Below, one piece after another: positions 22,748-25,220 of a DNA stretch of 25,220 nucleotides. The notes below the pieces were generated by a model that ran no database searches, was not told where the DNA came from, and saw only the letters and a list, made by a program, of their open reading frames with translations. This stretch comes from JBKEAR01 sp047972425. GTDB taxonomy: Bacteria; Pseudomonadota; Alphaproteobacteria; JBKEAR01. A program made the position numbers and the translations under genes. How positions within the stretch are numbered: position 1 is the first letter of the stretch; each line of letters opens with the position of its first letter. The stretch covers positions 1-25,220 of the forward strand of contig JBKEAR010000044.1 of the NCBI GenBank assembly GCA_047972425.1, given 5' to 3'.

Positions 22748-23419
22748 ATGTCCAAAAATAAGATTGCTATTTTTGATTTAGATGGAACATTGATTTCATC
22801 GGAAAATGCGATTTATCAATTGCTTAACGAGAGCCTAATTACACTTGGGAAAAAGCCATTAGATTTTTTAACAATCCGATCGTTAATCGGAATGAACCTT
22901 ATTGAGATGCTGCAAAAAACTTATCCCAACGAAAGTGATGATTTTTATCAGTCATGTAGCCATATATTTCATGATAAATATCAACATACATCGGCAAAAG
23001 AGCGTCATATTTTATGTTATCCGCATATTAAAGAGCAATTAGAAAAATTGGCTGCTGCTGGTTGGGTTATGGCTGTTTGCACGGGGGCAGGGCGCCATAG
23101 TTGCGAGCGCCATCTCAAAGAAAACGCTATTGACCATTATTTTGTTACGTTAAAAACATCATCCGATGGTTATCCCTCAAAGCCCGACCCGCAAATATTA
23201 CGGGCAGCCATTGCCGAATGCGGCGGGCAACCCGATGAGGCTATTATGATTGGCGATACGGTTTATGATATTGGCATGGCAACAAAAATTGATGTAAAAT
23301 CCATTGGTGTTTTATGGGGCTATCATGATAAAGCTTATTTGTTAAATGCGGGTGCTGATTGTATAATCGAAGATCCGGCGCAGCTATTTGATAGTCTAGA
23401 GGAGCTTGCTGATGGCTAA
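22748..23419 (+). CDS. HAD-superfamily phosphatase, phosphoglycolate phosphatase-like
   Basis: The 223-residue protein has HAD motif I IFDLDGTLISSE (8-19), a helical C1 cap (residues about 18-85), motif II VCTGAGRHSCERHL, the motif III lysine in YPSKPDPQIL and motif IV MIGDTVYDIGMA. It is the Gph/PGP-like subfamily IA type. Substrate could be 2-phosphoglycolate, a nucleotide or another small phosphate ester; sequence does not decide. It is coupled to the ATP12 gene, whose start lies inside its last codons (8-bp overlap). A HAD phosphatase before ATP12 is a recurrent alphaproteobacterial arrangement, but no biochemical link is established that I know of. Confidence 0.92.
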   Translation: MSKNKIAIFDLDGTLISSENAIYQLLNESLITLGKKPLDFLTIRSLIGMNLIEMLQKTYPNESDDFYQSCSHIFHDKYQHTSAKERHILCYPHIKEQLEKLAAAGWVMAVCTGAGRHSCERHLKENAIDHYFVTLKTSSDGYPSKPDPQILRAAIAECGGQPDEAIMIGDTVYDIGMATKIDVKSIGVLWGYHDKAYLLNAGADCIIEDPAQLFDSLEELADG

Positions 23420-24185
23420 CAATGAAAATACCGTATATAAAGAGTTTAACGATAAACTGCAAAATGATGCATTTAAGCCCGATGCACCTAAAAAATTTTG
23501 GAGCCATGTAGAAGTAAAGCAAAATGAATATGGATATTCAATTTTTTTAGATGGACGGGTGCTAAAAACACCACTCAAAAAATCGGTGAGTTTACCCAAT
23601 TTAGCACTTGCCGAGGCTGTTGCTGCCGAGTGGCAAGCGCAACAAGGGCATATAAAGCCGCGCACCATGCCGCTTTCTCGCTTAGCTATGACGGTTATTG
23701 ATCAGCTGCAAGATGACCCCAAAATGCAATCTCAATGGATAACAGAGGCATCCCAATATTTAGAGACCGATCTTTTATTATTTCCTTCACCATCGCCACA
23801 AGAGCTTTATATGAAAGAACAACAGCAATGGTTACCGCTCATTGAATGGTCGGGGGCTATTTTGCACCATCAATTCCATGTGCATGAAGGATTATCGGTC
23901 AGCACATATAATCAAAAAGCGGTAGAGCGTTTAAAACAACATATTCAAAATTATAATTTATGGAAACAAGCGGCCTATGTTACCTTTGTGCAAATATGCG
24001 GCTCTGCCATTGTAGCCTTAGCCGTAGCTGAGGGTAAAATTGATGGTGATAATGCCCAAAAAGCCGTTTTGGTGCAAGAATATTATCAGCGTGACCAATG
24101 GGGAAGCGATGCCGAACTAGATGCCCAAATTGCCAATAAAAAGTTCGAAATATCGGCATTTAGCTACTTTTTACAACATATTTAG
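23412..24185 (+). CDS. ATP12-family F1F0-ATPase assembly chaperone
   Basis: The 257-residue protein matches ATP12: KKFWSHVEVKQNEYGYSIFLDGRVLKTP near the N-terminus, LAEAVAAEWQAQ, the PRTMPLSRLAMTVID core, YLETDLLLFPSPSP, and a C-terminal domain with QICGSAIVALAVAEG and YQRDQWGSDAELD (the conserved W-G-x-D-x-E). In mitochondria ATP12 shields the F1 alpha subunit before hexamer assembly; alphaproteobacterial homologues are inferred to do the same. Start ATG 23412 has GGAG (23401-23404) at 7-nt spacing; an in-frame TTG at 23406 is less likely. It overlaps the end of the HAD gene by 8 bp. Its presence is the best single indicator that the host is an alphaproteobacterium. Confidence 0.95.
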   Translation: MANNENTVYKEFNDKLQNDAFKPDAPKKFWSHVEVKQNEYGYSIFLDGRVLKTPLKKSVSLPNLALAEAVAAEWQAQQGHIKPRTMPLSRLAMTVIDQLQDDPKMQSQWITEASQYLETDLLLFPSPSPQELYMKEQQQWLPLIEWSGAILHHQFHVHEGLSVSTYNQKAVERLKQHIQNYNLWKQAAYVTFVQICGSAIVALAVAEGKIDGDNAQKAVLVQEYYQRDQWGSDAELDAQIANKKFEISAFSYFLQHI

Positions 24186-24202
24186 CTATAAAAATACGGT
24201 TT

Positions 24203-24251
24203 GTTACAAACTGTTACAAAAAACAGCTTTTATGTCGCAAACCAGTTACAA
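24203..24251 (+). promoter_or_regulatory. three phased GTTACAA direct repeats (candidate response-regulator sites)
   Basis: GTTACAA occurs at 24203-24209, 24213-24219 and 24245-24251. Spacings are 10 bp and 32 bp, about one and three helical turns, so all copies face the same side of DNA. Tandem repeats with 10-11 bp period upstream of a promoter are typical of OmpR/PhoB-family response regulators. The last copy lies next to a weak -35 region with TATACA (24271-24276) downstream. The same heptamer is in the palindrome at 15061-15080. Confidence 0.5.
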
Positions 24252-24282
24252 AGATTGTCTATATTGAAGTTATACAGAGCAG

Positions 24283-24380
24283 AACTCTAAAACTTAATTT
24301 CTCATCTCTTATCTGTTTTCTCTGTTAAAAAACTCTCTTTTCCCTAATACACACCGCTCTTTATTAAAGAGCGGTTTCTC
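24283..24380 (+). ncRNA. putative small regulatory RNA, CU-rich, ending in a terminator hairpin
   Basis: A transcript starting about 7 nt after TATACA (24271-24276) would be roughly 95-100 nt long, unstructured and pyrimidine-rich (TTTCTCATCTCTTATC, TTTTCTCTG, CTCTCTTTTCCCT), and end in a perfect 10-bp hairpin. Long CU-rich single-stranded stretches are the usual way alphaproteobacterial and other small RNAs pair with Shine-Dalgarno regions. There is no ORF. The evidence is architectural only; it could instead be the 3' untranslated end of ATP12 plus its terminator. Confidence 0.35.
24353..24380 (+). terminator. Rho-independent terminator-like hairpin
   Basis: ACCGCTCTTT (24353-24362) pairs perfectly with AAAGAGCGGT (24366-24375) over a 3-nt loop and is followed by TTTCTC, an interrupted U-run. 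It would end transcripts from ATP12 or from the putative small RNA. The imperfect U-run lowers confidence in full efficiency. Confidence 0.65.
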
Positions 24381-24499
24381 ATTTATAAATTTTTTAATTG
24401 CTATTGAATATTCATAAATAAAACCAATATGATTAATTAAAGATAATTCCTAAAATTATAATAAAAATAAAAAAAATATAGGGGAATAGGTAGGGGAAG

Positions 24500-25220
24500 A
24501 TGAATATGGTTTATACCGATTACCAAAGCGATATCGTTCAGCTTATCCAAAAAATTGAGCATTCTAAGCCGCTTGTTTTAAATATTTCCAATTATGTGAT
24601 TATGAATATTACGGCAAATGCGCTATTAGCCATGGGTGCATCACCCATAATGAGTCTTGAAAAAAGAGAAATTAATGAGCTGGTACAAATAAGCCATTCG
24701 GTTGTCATTAATATAGGTACCTTGCACCAAGAATTTATTGAATGTGCAATTATGGCGGCTCAATTTGCGCATATTATACAAATACCGGTGGTATTGGATC
24801 CTGTTGGGGTTGCCGTGTCAAACTTGCGTAAGCATACGGCTTATCAAATATTAGAAACAGGTGCCGTTTCAGTTATTAAGGGCAATGCGTCTGAGGTTAT
24901 TGCTTTGGCGGGTTTAAATGCAATGAGTCGTGGTGTCGATAGTGTTCATTTAAGTGAAGAAGCAATGGCTGCCGCTAAAACCTTAGTACGCAAATATAAT
25001 TTATGTGTGGTAATCACAGGTGAAAAAGATATTATCGTTAGTACAAATAATATTGGATATATCGATTTAGATATACCGATGATAAAAAAAATTACAGGTA
25101 TGGGGTGTATGGCATCGGCTCTTTGCGGTGCATTTTTAGGATGCGAGAAAGATAATTTTTTTGCAGCTTTCGCCTGTATGTATATGATGGCCGTAATCGG
25201 CCGAGAAACCCAAAAAAATA
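24500..25220 (+). CDS. thiM: hydroxyethylthiazole kinase (3' end cut by window)
   Basis: The frame from ATG 24500 is open for 240 codons to the right edge; a second ATG at 24506 has better spacing to AGGGG (24492-24496) and may be the true start. ThiM phosphorylates 4-methyl-5-(2-hydroxyethyl)thiazole for thiamine salvage. Family blocks are PLVLNISNYVIMNITANALL, AMGASPIMS, VVINIGTL, PVVLDPVGV, SVIKGNASEVIAL, VVITGEKDIIV and the active-site ITGMGCMASALCGAFLG, with Cys in the G-x-G-C loop. The usual length is about 260-270, so some 25-30 residues are missing. Its neighbours to the right, probably thiE or thiD, are outside the window. No TPP riboswitch was recognised in its leader. Confidence 0.93.
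   Translation, partial: MNMVYTDYQSDIVQLIQKIEHSKPLVLNISNYVIMNITANALLAMGASPIMSLEKREINELVQISHSVVINIGTLHQEFIECAIMAAQFAHIIQIPVVLDPVGVAVSNLRKHTAYQILETGAVSVIKGNASEVIALAGLNAMSRGVDSVHLSEEAMAAAKTLVRKYNLCVVITGEKDIIVSTNNIGYIDLDIPMIKKITGMGCMASALCGAFLGCEKDNFFAAFACMYMMAVIGRETQKN

Larger units (their letters stand above)
24186..24499. other. 314-bp gene-free region between ATP12 and thiM
   Basis: No credible coding sequence is present on either strand. Left to right it holds three GTTACAA repeats (24203-24251), a possible -10 (TATACA 24271-24276), a CU-rich stretch (about 24298-24345), a strong hairpin (24353-24375), and an extremely AT-rich stretch running to the thiM ribosome-binding region. I looked for a thiamine-pyrophosphate riboswitch (CUGAGA and related core boxes) ahead of thiM and saw none. 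Confidence 0.7.

Noticed and set aside
24376..24499. Thiamine-pyrophosphate riboswitch ahead of thiM
   Set aside because: I searched by eye for the conserved CUGAGA and paired downstream boxes; the leader is almost purely AT-rich and has none.

Overview
The window reads as a contiguous piece of chromosome from a low-GC, AT-rich Gram-negative bacterium, most likely an alphaproteobacterium. The pointers are an ATP12-type F1-ATPase assembly chaperone coupled to a phosphoglycolate-phosphatase-like HAD gene, an OmpA-type protein with the helical N-terminal half I associate with Rhodospirillales-like proteins, CckA-style hybrid kinase architecture, and several lipobox lipoproteins. No rRNA, tRNA, insertion sequence, CRISPR array or phage gene was seen.

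Layout. 1-1053 (minus): nearly complete DeoR/GlpR-type repressor preceded by an overlapping small membrane protein. 1207-3721 (plus): thrS-infC; infC has no ATG/GTG/TTG start at its true N-terminus and must begin at AUU or AUA just after a strong AGGAGG; it is followed by a clear terminator. 3918-4934 (plus): exported protein with an HExxH motif. 4931-5728 (minus): Cof-type HAD phosphatase. 5892-8081 (plus): queA-tgt, two steps of tRNA queuosine synthesis.

8091-14958 (minus): an apparent sugar operon. In transcription order it holds an RbsA-like ATPase, RbsC-like permease, RbsB-like binding protein, a strong hairpin, D-lyxose isomerase, class II ketose-bisphosphate aldolase, PfkB sugar kinase and an OmpR-family response regulator. 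Divergently, 15112-17616 (plus) encodes a large membrane hybrid histidine kinase. The 153-bp divergent intergenic region carries a near-perfect 20-bp palindrome. The simplest reading is a two-component system that brackets and controls its own sugar uptake and breakdown operon, possibly using the RbsB-like protein as the kinase's periplasmic co-receptor.

17608-20258 (minus): an AEC-family carrier and four small lipoproteins sharing a G-[TK]-[YW]...Cys start and a C-terminal Cys signature, apparently tandem paralogues. 20356-21708 (plus): an ABHD10-like alpha/beta hydrolase and HemG. 21757-22563 (minus): OmpA-family envelope protein. 22748-24185 (plus): HAD phosphatase and ATP12. 24186-24499 is a gene-free stretch with three phased GTTACAA repeats, a promoter-like stretch, a CU-rich segment and a terminator-like hairpin, which together look like an unannotated small RNA. 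From 24500 to the right edge lies a hydroxyethylthiazole kinase (thiM) cut by the window end.
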